Below, one piece after another: positions 13,734-27,133 of a stretch of DNA of 64,000 nucleotides. The translations under genes and the position numbers were made by a program. Under the pieces are notes generated by a model, which ran no database searches, was not told where the DNA came from, and worked only from the letters and a program-made list of their open reading frames with translations. Numbering within the stretch: the stretch's first letter is position 1; each line of letters starts with the position of its first letter. This stretch comes from Omphiscola glabra (Eukaryota > Mollusca > Gastropoda > Lymnaeidae): positions 24,703,347-24,767,346 of the forward strand of contig OZ024798.1 in NCBI GenBank assembly GCA_964017045.1, written 5' to 3'.

Positions 13734-14547
13734 TCCACAACTCAACATGTAAGGTCGGCCGTAAGACTTTATGAAAAACTTGTGCAGGCCGAAAGATAAT
13801 AGGTCCGGGGGGGGGGGGGGGGGGTGGTGAAGCTGTTAAGAAAATGATAATACGGAATATTTTGTTCCTTCATGGGCCGCAAAGTGTGTGCTGGCGGGCT
13901 GTATGTTGTGCAGGTCTGCTATAAAACACACAGTCCGTGTGTCAATCAATTCTGTTTTTTGTGTTTCTTTCCCTCTTGTCTTGTAAACCCGCACTCTTAA
14001 CATCGGTCTAACTCAGCCTTAGAGCGTGGTTTAGTTGGATAAAATCGATCGAGTTTATTAACCTTATTTTATCGCTCACCCTAGGACTAGTGATAGTGAT
14101 ACACATGCTAGTCTAGCGATGGTAGGGTAGTCCTCAGAAGAAAAAGAGGACACTCCAAAATGTTCATCAAATCCAAGTATCAACACGTAGCATGCTCCTA
14201 GAGCTACGTCAATGCAAAGTGTTGTACAAATTAAATTAAAGTTAAACGACATAAATTTAGTGTTCTTATTTTGAATAGATTTAATTATAAACTTGTATTA
14301 AGTCAGTGTTCATTACACATTGCATTAAAAATTTTTGTGTGAAATCTGAGAATTCGATTTATAAAAATTAACACTCGACCACTGTAGTCCATTGATTTTA
14401 AGCTATGATGGTGAGAAAAACTAAATGTTTTTTGTTTGTCCATGATATCAAGATAAGTTCATATCTTTCTTGGGATTATTATAAAATGAAATAGTTTAGA
14501 CAAATAAATAGTTTAAATAAAAATTATAGAACATAATTATTTACCCA

Positions 14548-14768
14548 TGCCGATGATTTTAGCTACGCGGCCGTGAGAAAGCCGCTCCTAGGCAACCGTT
14601 TCGTCCCGCCACTACTCGTCCCGACCGAAAAACTCCCTGGGCGGTGGGGGTGGTAACGCAACACTTACCCCCCGGAGTGGAAGCAAAACCGTCCTGACTC
14701 ACGGAGATTGGACTGCGGACGCTTTAAACGCAGCGTCCTCGGTCGACCGGGCTTCCCCTAGGGCCAAA
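14548..14768 (+). repeat. GC-rich dispersed element, copy 1
   Basis: Matches 61390-61750 in reverse: atgccgatgattttagctac, gcggccgtgagaaagccgct, ggtaacgcaacac, ggagtggaagcaaa, gctttaaacgcagcgt, ctcggtcgaccgg. A small hairpin (gacgct/agcgtc) is shared. Far more GC-rich than its surroundings. Not recognised. Confidence 0.65.
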
Positions 14769-15835
14769 TGAATATATCGTATTAATCCCACTCCCCCCCT
14801 CAACAGGGTTTTAAAAAAATTAATCATTCACTGGATTGTAATCCCTTTACTTACGCAAAAACAATTTTATTGCATTTAATATGCTTTGTTCTTATTTAGA
14901 TGAGAGATAAGTGCTTTAAAAATGCTATTTGGCTACGTAGTTTTGCTGCACCAATTTAATTAAACGGCATATTCTTATTAAAATTATTTTAGATGTAGAG
15001 TTTTCACTACTTTATAAATTTCATAAAAGTTTGTTTTTGGAATGAACAAAAGTAAAAACGTATTAAATGTTAAAAATACAAAGCTAAATTTGTATTTGAG
15101 TTTGGCAATTTAAAAAGCAATCAATGCTATTTATTAATTTTACTTTCAAGAAGGGGAATATACATTATCAGTTTGTCACGCTCTTTTACTAAATCAGAGA
15201 ACTTTTAGCTTAGGCTAAATAGGCAATTCGCACTATGACGTCATTTGTTTGATTATTTAGAACTTATTAATTTTATTTTTATTTCGCCTTATTGACAACG
15301 CACTAAAGTAGTTAACCTTTCTATCTGACGGTTAATAGTGGTTTTAATCAGTTGCAATGAGCTGCAAGCTACGTTCTTGTATGACTAGCCACACTTGTTA
15401 GTTGTAGTTTTGATAAGCTTCACGGGAAAGGGTGGAACTCTTGGATTATGTTAGGGGAGGTAATTATGTCTTAAAGAGTAGGTACTGAAAAAATATAATT
15501 TAAAATGAAACTATAAAATCAAACATTTAAAAATGTAAATAATTAAGATTTTGTGATTGATTTATTTGACACTAAAAAATCTTCCATAGGAAACAGGGCT
15601 AGACTACCTGGCGTAAGTACTTCATTTTAAACATTCAAATACACCTGACGTGCACAAATAGCAAACAACATGGAAAGAGCTTGCTGTTAGTGTTAGCTTT
15701 ACACAGACATCAAGATAATCTTTCTATCACTTATAGAAGAAAAGTGAGGATTTTAAAAATGACATATAAATCACTATTAAAAATTTGTAATTAATTCCTC
15801 AAAACTGATCGAATTATTCGTCTAAATCAGTGGTT

Positions 15836-16227
15836 CTCAATCCGTGGTCCACGGAACACTGGTGCTCAGCGAAGCCACTTCATGTTCCTAAGTTATGTTC
15901 TAATTAATGATCTACACTCCTCTTTGATTTTTTGTCTTCTTCACAAACACAAAGGTAAACATTTTGCTGCACAAATAAATCATTTTTAAACAACACAAAT
16001 TATTCCTTCCTTGCACACCTAACTCTAACTTTTTTGTCATTTCTTCGGACAATTTTGTGGCCAAATCTACACGATAAATTGATGAAGCCTTGGCAATTAA
16101 AATTGATATAATTTCCTAATCAGCTAGTCTACATTCCATGATCACATAACATGGGGAGCCACCCCAAGTGGCCTTACATGCTATGTTATTGAAGAGTTAC
16201 CTCTCCGTGGGCCGCTTGTAACCGGTT
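15836..16227. mobile_element. Possible degenerate hAT element
   Basis: Left end cagtggttctcaatccgtgg is hAT-like, and ccgtgggccgcttgtaaccg near 16206-16225 is a weak inverted match. No target duplication seen. Confidence 0.3.
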
Positions 16228-16440
16228 AAAAAATATAATGAACTTTAAATAAAAGTTTCACCAAATTATTTTCATTAAAACCTTCATTTTCGTTATATTT
16301 ACCCAGAAATGAACACGAAAAGAAAAAAAATTCACTGATGCTGTAAATAAATTTTAAATGGATTTCTTATTGGCTCAATTCTATGCAGTGTATTTAGTCT
16401 CTAATATGGTACTGGCCCAGTTAAATTGAAAAATAAACAA

Positions 16441-17048
16441 GGGGGCGTCCATTAATTAAGTTAAACATGTCTATAAAGCTTTTGAACCCCTCCCCTTTGC
16501 CAAGATTGTCAAACTTTCAATGACCCCAGCCCCCAAGTAATTATGTCAACATTTCAAAACAGCCATCCCACCCAAAAAAAATGTATTGTAATATAAATAA
16601 ATATATACATACATTTTACTTTGTGCTGATCTATTTAAATGACGCATAATATTGTAGGAAAAACATTTTATTAAACAGTTTATTGTTAAACAACAAGTTA
16701 AAAAGATTTTACACTTAACTTTTATAATGCAGAATCAATTAAAAGGTTTTTAAAGACTAAATATCATTATTTGTGAAAGTATAAATAGGATTATTGTAAC
16801 TATAGCTGAAAATTGTAACACAGTTTCTATCTGCTATCATCTTCCCGGGGAGTAGCCAGGTGTTGCTCTATCGTAACATCTGGCATAGTAGCTGGTTTAT
16901 CGTTTTCATCTTGCGGAACTGATATACCAGACAAGTAAAATTCATCCTCATCTAATCATTCAGCACTTAAAATAGAAGCATTGTCAGTGAGAGCAATAAT
17001 TGCCATAATCTCTCTCTGTCTCCTGGCAGCTACTTGCATTGGTCGAAT

Positions 17049-17096
<48 letters not shown>

Positions 17097-17440
17097 AGAA
17101 GCAGGTGCTAATTTTTTATGCTCAATAGTACATTGTCGGTGCAGTTGAACATGCTTTTTCAACATGACTTGTGATGCAAAATAGTTGTTTCAGATTTTGC
17201 AAATCAATACAAGCAGCGATGTTATTATTGTTACTCACTTTACTTTCCCCCAATTCTCAAAATATCGTATTTCTACTCTGTCAATATTATTTATCTTGAC
17301 TACGAATGACATTTGAACCTTGTCCTTGTTCCATACCTGCAACATGATCGCAAACATACCGCCCTCGTCTTTTGCGACAAACGGAATCTACAGGTGAAGA
17401 GAGGCCAACTTTTGACTTCTCTTGCACTAACAAAGTGTGC
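16441..17440 (-). mobile_element. Decayed second copy of the zinc-finger transposon
   Basis: The end at 16441 (gggggcgtccattaat, then a C-rich tract) resembles the right terminus at 38905 reversed. On the minus strand, 17201-17140 encodes CKI-stop-NNYFASQVMLKKHVQLH. This matches the finger in the other copy; here the second Cys is TGA but both His (H-x3-H) are kept. The C-terminus TMPDVTIEQHLATPREDDSR ends with a stop at 16830-16828, with one in-frame stop before it (near 16965). A poly-T run (17051-17095) has expanded inside a lysine-rich part of the gene. The distal terminus was not found; a LINE insertion begins at about 17441. Confidence 0.65.
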
Positions 17441-17928
17441 TAACATTCTTCTTCTTCTTCTATATATTAAGGGCCCACGATCAATTTATTGATCATTATG
17501 GCTCCTATGAATGTAGATGGGATTTGCAATGCCTCTGTGCCTGGTGTTGATGAGGATATTTCACTGGTTAAAAGAGTAACTGTTTGAGTGTATCATGCAC
17601 TAGGGGTTGGAAGGCCTGAGGCAATAGACGCAAATGAGTCAAGTGTTGTTGCCTCAACGGTTCCTTTTGGAAGCTTGTTCCAGTCCCTGATTGTCTTTGG
17701 TAGGAATGAGAAGTTCCTATACTGGATTCTCGCTGGTATGAGCCGGAACTGCCTGTCATGGCCTCGTCGCTGTCTATGGGGGAGAGGGACGAGTTTCTGT
17801 TTAATGACAGAGCAGTGGACTAGCCCATTATTTATCTTGTAAATCATGGAGAGCCTGGACTGTCGTCGTCGTTCCTCCAATAGTGACCTCGAACATTCTG
17901 ACCAGCCATCTGCAGTGCATAGACACAC
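17441..17928 (-). mobile_element. 5'-truncated LINE, end of ORF2 and 3' tail
   Basis: Minus-strand frame 17928-17593 reads as the extreme C-terminus of a non-LTR (CR1/jockey-like) reverse transcriptase: EERRRQSRLSMIYKINNGLV, then RNFSFLPKTIRDWNKLP, ending LPTPSA and stop. The 3' UTR contains a palindrome (tgatcaataaattgatc near 17480-17496), followed by a (GAA)n tail (17447-17463), typical of target-primed insertion. Only the last 111 residues remain, so it is inactive. Confidence 0.8.
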
Positions 17929-20868
17929 GTTAAATAAATCTTATATTGTTAAAAGCCTAAAAAATTACATGACTATTTAAACACATTATTATTTTTTAAT
18001 ACTATAATAAGCGCTCAATTTTTAAGATTAAAATTTTAATAGCGAAAACATGATCCGGGGCGATTAAGTTCATTTGACATCGCTATTCCAGGCTCTTTAT
18101 TTTTAGGTTTCACTATGCCAAAAAAACATTATATCTATTTATGTGTAGTGTTCTCGGGTTGGAAAAAGGGGTGGGGGGAGGGAAATTCAAAGTCCGCTTC
18201 TGGTGGCACAGTTTCCGCTACACTTACAACACACAAAACAGTTGGCTTTACGTTTTAGCATTTTAACAAATTTAATATTGCGAACAGAAAAAGTACACAC
18301 TTTGAGAAATTGTTACTTTGGGAGCTGATTTTTTTCCCTTCTATTTATAATGAAAAGCAAGACAGAACAAAGTAAACAAAAATGGCGTGAAAAGAAAACA
18401 CACTAGAAAACAACAAGAAGAAATGTGGTAGGGCAACTTATGTCTCCTGGTTGACTGATTTTTAAAAATAAACTTGACGGGAGGAAAAAAAAAACACCCT
18501 GGGAGTTGTCGCTCCTGACGATTCATTGGTGGGTATTTTAGTAACTTGACATTCAGGTTTCCATTGGCGTAACACAGAATAGGGCCACCCTCGGTGTGGA
18601 GGAACTTAACATCTAGAAATTTCTTGTTATGGAATTTTCAGTAAAAATCAGAACTGAATGACGTTGGCATAGAAAGAGAAAACACACTAATCATTGACTG
18701 CACACTGGACGTGTATGCTCCTGACACATAAATTCTAAAATAGATAACACATACATTTATAGTTTTGTTTTACCAATTTATAGTCAAACAATGTGTAATA
18801 ATTAAACAGTAATCGTGTCTCTGTTTAAAAAGAAAAGATTCTTTAATTTTTTATAAGTTTTACAGCAGAGCCGGGCCTGGCGCTATTTTCCCCTGCATGA
18901 GGCAGGACGATAAAGTTTGTAACATTATGACTAGGGTCAGAGTGTCCAAATCGAGGCGGGGATTGAAAAAAAAAAGGGGGGGGGGGGTTTGCGACAAAAT
19001 TGGTTGGAAAAAAAATTAAATCAATTATATTAAAAATAAATTTGTTTTCAACATCAGCTGTATAATCATTTTTTCCACCACCAAGTGCCATTTAAAAAAA
19101 AAAGCAATGAGGTTTGCTGAAAGTTCTGTTCTCCGTTCTTCCGCAAAGCATATACGCCCCTGAAGAGTCCCATCGCAATGAATGTCTCAGACGGTGGGTT
19201 TATAGACCATTTCAGGGGATGCATTGCATCTTAGTTTACTCAGAATTATAAAAAAAAGGGGGGGGGGGCATTTTGTTGTTTGGCATTGTGGGGCGTCATG
19301 CAGTAGGCTACACGAAGTAGACGCCACAAAGCAGGTTGATTGAGATGATGTCCCAGCAAATGTAAGTAGTCTGATCGATTAAATGGGTTTATGGGTTCAG
19401 TTGTTTCATGTCTTATTAGTTCTCTCGTGTTACTCTTCACCTCGGCTGATGCTTTATTGCTTTTTATTATGGAAGTTTTTTTGATTTCACGATTTTTATT
19501 TTCATCTTGGTTGAGTTAAAAAAAAACACGATTTCTTGACTTGTGAGTCTTGTTGGGTCTTATGACCCCCGACCTCTCCCCCACTTTCGCTCGGGAGAAA
19601 ACTGTGTGGACAACATCTCATGCGCCCCGTCGATCAAAGGTGACAGTGACTGGCATCCTTCTCTATTGTACAAAATGCACTGATAATAAATGTATATATC
19701 GTTAAATTTCAATTTTAACCATACAATTTATTTACATGTGTGTTGGCATAGAGGGGTAAGTTTGCTTAGCAACAAAGAACAGGTGTCCAACCTTACAATA
19801 ATCCTAAGCATTGACACGTACAGTAGTGTATATTATATAGATATACATTATTTTATTTGTTGTGCTGAGACTAGACAGCTCATATAGCAAGTGTTTATGT
19901 AGACAGTGGAGACTATAGACAGCTAAGATAATCAGTGTTTATGGAAACAGCTAAGATGGCCAGTGTCTACGTAGACATCAGAGACTAGACAGCTAAGATT
20001 ATCAGTGTTGATGTAGACAGCTAAGATAATCAGTGTTTATATAGACAGCTAACATGGTCAGTGTCTTTGTAGACATCAGAAACTAGACGGCTAAGATAAT
20101 CAGTGTTTATGTAGACAGTAGAGACTAAACACCTAAGGTGGACAGTGTTTGTGTAGACACTGGAGATATGGGCCAATATTGCCAACGATGTTATAAGACA
20201 TAAAATACTGCCCTAGAAATTTAAAAAATATTTAATGATAGTTCCCTATCTTTATTTCCTTCGATGGTATAACACACGGACTGACACTTCAGTATTCCCA
20301 TTGATACAGTGGCATAGCTAGGTTTAGTTTTAATATTTTCATAGATGGTCCCACTGTAATAAAGACTGACAGTTCAAACGTTTCATAGATAGTCCTATTG
20401 TTATAAAGAACGACGGCTCACCATAGAACAAAGTTAACCGAGGGACATAACTGCCGTTGATCAATACAAAAGACGGGATATCTTTCTTAATTTTATATAC
20501 TTCAGTTCTCTAGCACACAACACGCAAAAAGCGGTGACTGCTCTACAGGTATGGGAAATGTCCTCCTGTGTGTCACCAGAGAGGTAGTGAGAGAAGGGGG
20601 CGGACTGTTGCTCTATTTCTCAAAATAGACACAAGGAATTAAAAATCTGCTGCATTCATTGAACAATCACTAAGCCGACTGAAGGTGCATGGATGAAACA
20701 TTTTGGACTTAAAACGAAATTTGTACTGGAAATTCACCAGACCAGGTCGCTTACACACGTGATGATGTCACGTCAATGTGCTCTAACGTGATCACACCGG
20801 GCGGCTATATCGAGCACAGCGCCATAAACTGACGTTTGACGTTTATGTAATGACTACATTATATTTGT
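17929..20868. other. No gene seen
   Basis: AT-rich, with G/C homopolymer tracts near 18978 and 19260 that look like transposon remnants, and the irregular array listed separately. A segment at 19880-20165 is repetitive; the rest is unremarkable. Confidence 0.5.
19869..20165 (+). repeat. Irregular array of about 42 bp
   Basis: Repeated agacagctaagataatcagt and gtttatgtagaca with deletions. Confidence 0.7.
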
Positions 20869-20933
20869 AAACCTTGGCATTACATAAAACTGTGGTACTC
20901 GGTGTATTCCTGCTTTTAAAAAAGCCATTTAAT

Positions 20934-21690
20934 CAAGTCGTGAGAAGAGAACAAACTCAGCTGAAGTTAAAATTTAAACAAGTCGTGAGAAGAGAACGAA
21001 CTCAGCTGAAGTTAACATTTAAACAAGCCGTGAGAAGAGAACGAACTCAACTGAAGTTAACATTTAAACAAGTCGTGAGAAGAGAACGAACTCAGCAGAA
21101 GTTAACATTTAAACAAGTCGTGAGAAGAGAACGAACTCAGCTGAAGTTAACATTTAAACAAGTCGTGAGAAGAGAACGAACTCAACTGAAGTTAACATTT
21201 AAACAAGTCGTGAGAAGAGAACGAACTCAGCAGAAGTTAACATTTAAACAAGTCGTGAGAAGAGAACGAACTCAGCTGAAGTTAACATTTAAACAAGTCG
21301 TGAGAAGAGAACGAACTCAACTGAAGTTAACATTTAAACAAGTCGTGAGAAGAGAACGAACTCATCAGAAGTTAACATTTAAACAAGTCGTGAGAAGAGA
21401 ACGAACTCAGCAGAAGTTAACATTTAAACAAGTCGTGAGAAGAGAACGAACTCAGCAGAAGTTAACATTTAAACAAGTCGTGAGAAGAGAACGAACTCAG
21501 CTGAAGTTAACATTTAAACAAGTCGTGAGAAGAGAACGAACTCAACTGAAGTTAACATTTAAACAAGTCGTGAGAAGAGAACGAACTCATCAGAAGTTAA
21601 CATTTAAACAAGTCGTGAGAAGAGAACGAACTCAGCAGAAGTTAACATTTAAACAAGTCGTGAGAAGAGAACGAACTCAGCAGAAGTTAA
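20934..21690 (+). repeat. 45 bp array with higher-order structure
   Basis: Seventeen units (caagtcgtgagaagagaacg, aactcagctgaagttaacat ttaaa). Unit variants cagctg, caactg, cagcag and catcag recur in order; units 8-12 and 13-17 repeat the same five-unit pattern. An open frame from 20874 spans the array because 45 is a multiple of three; its protein would be a very basic QVVRRERTQLKLTFK repeat. Confidence 0.9.
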
Positions 21691-21928
21691 AAGTGTGAGA
21701 CCCATTATTATTTTAATAAAATTGATATTTAGGGTAGCTACTCTCAAACTGCGGAACTCATACCACTAATTCCACTTCAGAATGTTTTAGGAGGGACACA
21801 GAAATGTATTTTAAGGGCAATAACGTGGCGTATCTATGGTTAGTGCCGTCCGGGGAGGGACATGATTCCCCACCACCCACGAAAAAAATCTGACAAATGC
21901 CGCCCATCAATACATAGTTTTAAAAAAA

Positions 21929-22251
21929 TATGTCTCTCAGGGCGGACCATGTCTCTCTGGGCACACCATGTCTCTCTGGGCACACCATGTCTCTCTGGGC
22001 ACGCCATGTCTCTCAGGGCGAACCATGTCTCTCTGGGCACACCATGTCTCTCTGGGCACACCATGTCTCTCTGGGCACACCATGTCTCTCTGGGCACACC
22101 ATGTCTCTCTGGGCACACCATGTCTCTCTGGGCACACCATGTCTCTCAGGGCTGACCATGTCTCTCTGGGCACACCATGTCTCTCTGGGCACACCATGTC
22201 TCTCTGGGCACACCATGTCTCTCTGGGCACACCATGTCTCTCGGGGTGGAC
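21929..22251 (+). repeat. 19 bp array
   Basis: About 17 units of ccatgtctctctgggcaca. Open frames on both strands are by-products. Confidence 0.92.
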
Positions 22252-22471
22252 CACATCCTCCACCCCACCCTTCCAAACTTCAGTGCGTATACAGAGATGC
22301 GAGTGAACAATGAAATCTTGACATAATAGTTCCAAGATATTTTGGTAGTTACTTTACTAGTTGAACATTTTTATTACATGTGAAACTTCAATACTGTGCA
22401 TAAATTTTAAATAGAATTTAACTTGTGTATATTTGGAACACATCTCAAGAAGATATTTTGGATGCCAAACT

Positions 22472-23945
22472 CAGAGGCGTCACCATGTCCACCTGTGCTG
22501 TAATCTCATGGTTTCATCCCCCTTTTTTCCGGATTCGCCCCCCCCCACCCCATGCCTGCACCCAGTAATTCTTAACCAGATAATACATGACCTCTTATAG
22601 AATTGTGTGTAATTTAAGCTCTAACCAAGGTCAAGACGAAACTATAGAATTTAAGGCAAAAGCCTTTAAAAATTCAAGAAAAATTACTGCGTATTGAAAC
22701 ATTACATTTTACATTTCAAACTTTGCCTTCCTGGTCTTCAAAGACACAAACATACAAATCACTTCATCAAAATCAAAAGTCTTCACCTTATATCTTTAGT
22801 TTCACAAAATCGCAAGACCAGAAAGCCAGAATTGTTCCGTGGTCGTTCGCAAATTGTTCTTTTTAAGTTTCAGTTTTGAAAAGCGCCTCACATTTGAAAC
22901 CACTGACACACAGATCGTGATAAATGCAGTGTATACCAAAAGTAACATTGCTGAGACCCCAACATCTTTAGAGGGAGAGCTCGTACATTTTGTTTGACAC
23001 CACGTGTTTCTAGTAGTGAACAGAAAGATTCGTTGGACAGTTGTAGTTGGAATGGGGTTCCTCATCGAGGGAAAAGGTAATAATGGTGGAGAATAATTTT
23101 TGATCGTAAGTTATTGGTCGTGAATGTGGACCGAGTTAGAAAGAGGTGGCAGAAGAATTCCAAGAGATTTTTAAACGCCAAATTGTCGCCGTCCTGGACA
23201 GGCCACCTGTCAACGGAGTGGGAAATATCATAGCCCGTAAGTGTAACTGACTCTCGTCTGAGACTAAACTTTCCTTAAAACTTTGAATCCCCGTACACCT
23301 TGGCAAATATGTTGTAGAGTACATCATTCCGGCTTGCACATCTAGCACCGCCAGGCGATGTCTAATTTAAAAATTCTCTTACGCCCTGACAAATTGTCGA
23401 AAGGAGGTTAAATTTCAAGGATGGTCTTCTTTACAATTTGTATGGGCGAATGAAGCGAACTTGTATGGTACTCCATTGAAACGTGGTACTCCATTGAAAC
23501 GTGGTACTCCATTGAAACGTGGTACTCCATTGAAACGTGGTACTGCATTGAAACGGGGTACTCCATTGAAACGTGGTACTCCATTGAAACGTGGTACTGC
23601 ATTGAAACTTGGTACTGCATTGAAACGTGGTACTCCATTGAAACGTGGTACTCCATTGAAACGTGGTACTCCATTGAAACGTGGTACTCCATTGAAACGT
23701 GGTACTCCATTGAAACGTGGTACTCCATTGAAACGTGGTACTCCATTGAAACGTGGTACTGGTCAACCACAGTCTTTTCTCTCCCGTTGACACAGTACAC
23801 TTAAAGAGCGGTAACATTTTGAAACATGAGGCATCCTACCTGCGCTAATTCGTGCCATTGAATAACATTTTCTATCGGAATTTGTTCTTCAACTTTGTTC
23901 TTATATTTAACTGAGTTCTATTATGAAACTGACTAGGGTGAACTT
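22472..23945 (+). mobile_element. hAT-like element (cagaggcgtcac family), copy C, rearranged
   Basis: The left end cagaggcgtcaccatgtcc and blocks such as cttcatcaaaatcaaaagtc and agaccagaaagccag match copies A and B. The right part (ttcttatatttaactgagtt, gaaactgac) reappears at 23895-23930 after an 18 bp array. The right terminus is lost. Several hundred bases between are unmatched. Confidence 0.5.
23467..23760 (+). repeat. 18 bp array
   Basis: About 16 units of ggtactccattgaaacgt, a few with gcattg. Confidence 0.93.
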
Positions 23946-23967
23946 GTTCATATGTTCATGTTCCACT

Positions 23968-24138
23968 CAGTGGCGTAGCGAGCTTAACTCGCGCCCGGGG
24001 CACAATACCTTTTTAGCGCCCGCCAATACCTTCTTAGCGCCCCCCCCCCCATTCGAAAACCATACAATATTATAGTAAAATATACCATTTGGCGCCCCTT
24101 TGTGAGTAGCCGCCCTTGCCCCCCTCACTACGCCATTG
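23968..24138 (+). mobile_element. hAT MITE, cagtggcgtag family, intact
   Basis: 171 bp with ends cagtggcgtagcgag and ctcactacgccattg, flanked by a perfect 8 bp duplication, gttccact (23960-23967 and 24139-24146). The interior holds gcgcccggggcacaatacc and a C homopolymer. It is the intact reference for the split copy at 58862-60069. Confidence 0.85.
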
Positions 24139-24414
24139 GTTCCACTTGGTGGCAACTCAACCTTCAGGGTGGCCAGCCATCCGTCAATTTATGAGAGGTC
24201 AAAAAAAATTTGGAATAAATTGATTTATCCGTAAATATCCTCAAGAACTTTAGAAATCTCCGTAAAAAATATTAGACCAAACAAAAAATACGGGATGTCC
24301 CAAATTCTATTGTCTAAATTGCTTGAAACTTGTGTAATCACAATTAGGAGAAATCCGACACTGATAATGAAGCCATACCACAAAATAAAGTTATATAATG
24401 TGCTCAAACGTGAG

Positions 24415-24570
24415 TCCTACAGACATAATCTTACAAACACAATTATACAGACATAATAATACAAATAGAATCATACAGGCATAATGATACAAAAATATGT
24501 TTGCAGACTTAATCATCCAAATATAATTATACAGACATAATCATGCAGACATAATCATACAAACACAGTC
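24415..24570 (+). repeat. Short degenerate array
   Basis: Repeated acagacataatcatacaaa of about 24-28 bp, poorly conserved. Confidence 0.6.
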
Positions 24571-25372
24571 GTACGAATTTATTAATTTATTCTTTTAAAA
24601 TGTTCCCCTTAAAATTGTGCAGATTGACATCACTTGTCCGTGAATGTAAGTTTTTTTTTAGTTGACAGCACTGCCTTCCTCTGAGGGTGTAACACCCTTT
24701 TGAGCCCACCCCTCTAGTGACGCCACTGGCAACAATAAACATCGAGCCACAAGGCAGTGCTCAACTTTAAAAAAAAAATTCGAACAAACTTCAGTTCGAA
24801 AATATCTTTGAAGGGAAACACTTCTTTCGGTTCAATAATAACTGGAGACCATTTTGTTCTTTACGGCATGAAGAGATTCATACCTACGACCGAGGCTTCC
24901 ATATTATGACATCGTTTGAGGTGATGCTTTTAAATATATATATATATATATATATATATTTAAAAAAACAACAACCACCAAATGCACGTTATAACATTTG
25001 TAGTTGGACAGATCAGCGATAATTTTCTTAATGCCGTTCACCCGAAACAGGGCTTATCCGAGCAGCCGCCAACAGAACATTGGGGTGCAAACACTGAAAG
25101 ACAACGTCCGACCCCCTTAAGCACAATCCGGGTATGCTATAGCATTGCATCGACGACACTGGGATATAACGCCACCAGCAAACTAACGTTATTTAATAGA
25201 AATGACAGAAAATACAACTGCAAGGCAAAGGTGACCTCGGGTATTGCTTTAACATCAGGTCATCTATTTTTTTGGAAACGGCCCCTGTTTGCCAAAAAAA
25301 AAAATCCTGACCTCACCGGTTTTTGTTTTTTTGGCGTGTTTTTTTTTTTTTTTTTCATTCAACGGATTTATT

Positions 25373-25436
25373 TCTTCTTCTTCTTCTTATGTTTGAGGGC
25401 CCACGATCAATTTATTGATCATTCTGGCTCCTGGTT
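25373..25436 (-). mobile_element. 3' tail of the same LINE family
   Basis: Matches 17447-17512: (GAA)n, gggcccacgatcaatttatt, gatcatt.tggctcct. Almost nothing but the 3' UTR hairpin and tail was inserted. It is followed by sequence not found in the first copy. Confidence 0.65.
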
Positions 25437-25640
25437 TGAATTCAAAGTTTGCCTTCTCTTAGATGAGTTACCGTCCAAGGCTAACGAGTCCCATCCACCC
25501 GGGAGTTGCCGGAATGTTTCATTATATCAATGTTATCCGCCTATCGGGACTCCATCTCCGGGTTTGAATTCAGAGTTTCCTTCTCTTAGATGAGTTGCCG
25601 TCCAAGCCTAACGAGTCCCATCCACCCGGGACGCACAATC
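25421..25640. repeat. Direct duplication with a dispersed relative
   Basis: The block tttgaattca.agtttgcctt, cttctcttagatgag and ccgtccaag.ctaacgagtc occurs twice (about 25434-25503 and 25563-25634). A diverged copy lies at 58068-58125. Probably a SINE or LINE 3' fragment. Confidence 0.5.
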
Positions 25641-25944
25641 CAGGTGTGATTAATACACTGTAAACTAAATCAACTTACGTGTATAATGTCGGAATTTAGT
25701 GTATGCTATGCACTAACTCCTTTAAAGCAAACTTTCCATGGGGGTGTTCCGTTATTCGAAAAATGGATTATCCGAAAAATAAAACCCGCTTTCGGTAAAT
25801 TCGGATAATCGACACTCTACTGTAACTGATTTTTTAAAAAAAATAGATATTGTACAGATAAAGGAATACGGAGAGCGTTTTCCGATCCATTAATCCGACT
25901 CCGGCACCACGAGGCTGAGTATTGGAGTAGGAGGGCATCTGTTT

Positions 25945-26250
25945 TTCTTTGTATGGAGGGGCGGCTCTCTCTTTGTATGGAGGGGCGGCTCTTTCTTTGT
26001 ATGGAGGGGCGGCTCTTTCTTTGTATGGAGGGGCGGCTCTTTTTTGTATGGATGGGCGGCTCTTTCTTTGTATGGAGGGGCGGCTCTTTCTTTGCATGGA
26101 GGGGCGGCTCTTTCTTTGTATGGAGGGGCGGCTCTTTCTTTGTATGGAGGGGCGGCTCTTTCTTTGTATGGAGGGGCGGCTCTTTCTTTGTATGGAGGGG
26201 CGGCTATTTCTTTGTATGGAGGGGCGGCTCTTTCTTTGTATGGAGGGCGG
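25945..26250 (+). repeat. 24 bp array
   Basis: About 13 units of gtatggaggggcggctcttt cttt. Confidence 0.93.
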
Positions 26251-27133
26251 CAATTTCAGATTACTCCAGGGTGTTTTTTTCGTGGAAGAGGGACAGCAAC
26301 AATATTGGTTCCTCTTCGGGTGGCACTTCCCTGGCTACGCCACTGACGATGCATTTCGGTGACTCCAGGTGGAACTGATTTTGAACATAATACAGACTCC
26401 AAAGGGTCCCTCTCCACAGTAGTCTTGACTATGACAACGTGCTGTAAATTATCTCATGAGCCCAACCCAGAAATGCCTGAAGGCGCTGACGTAGGTGGTG
26501 TCTAGCTTATAGGCAGTACGCCTGGCGGGAATCTTTGCTATGTTACGATTTAAACTGAGATTTTATGATCAAGGTATTCAATTGACATTTTTTTTTAACA
26601 TTAGGCTTACTGCATGTGTACGAACTGAATGTAAAAGGTAACGGGTTCTCAAATTGAATTTTCGGCAGTCATTTGCTTTAAAAAAAAAAGATAAACTCGG
26701 CTGCTTAGATTTTACTATTGCAGTGGTTGTCAACCTGTTTCAAAGATGGGTCTCTTTATATTTTACTAATCTAACATTTGAAACAACGCGCCCCTGAATT
26801 CGGCTCCCAAAAATTTTCTAACCAGATATGATATACAAAAGACTCGGCCCTCAAAAATATTGCTGGCCTATTGTGATACACGTACCACTAACGAGCCAAG
26901 GATCTCTAATTTGCTAGGGGGTCAGTAAGGGTTCGCTGTTGTTGTTGTTTTTTTAAAACCAAAATAGTCCTATTAAAGGAGGATATTTTCAAAGGCATCT
27001 GACAAAGTACTCTCAGGGAAATCCATGCTACCTTATTATGTGAGCCATAATTCCCTTAACAATATACCCCAAGTATTTTCATCCAGGATGTCATTCGATT
27101 TAAAGAAGAAGAAAAAACATTGAAGGAATACAA

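Noticed and set aside
16956..17165. Poly-lysine protein
   Set aside because: The lysine run is a poly-T tract expansion within a transposon pseudogene.
23400..23817. CRISPR-like regular spacing
   Set aside because: Units are contiguous 18 bp tandem repeats without unique spacers, in a eukaryotic genome. The same reasoning rules out the other arrays.
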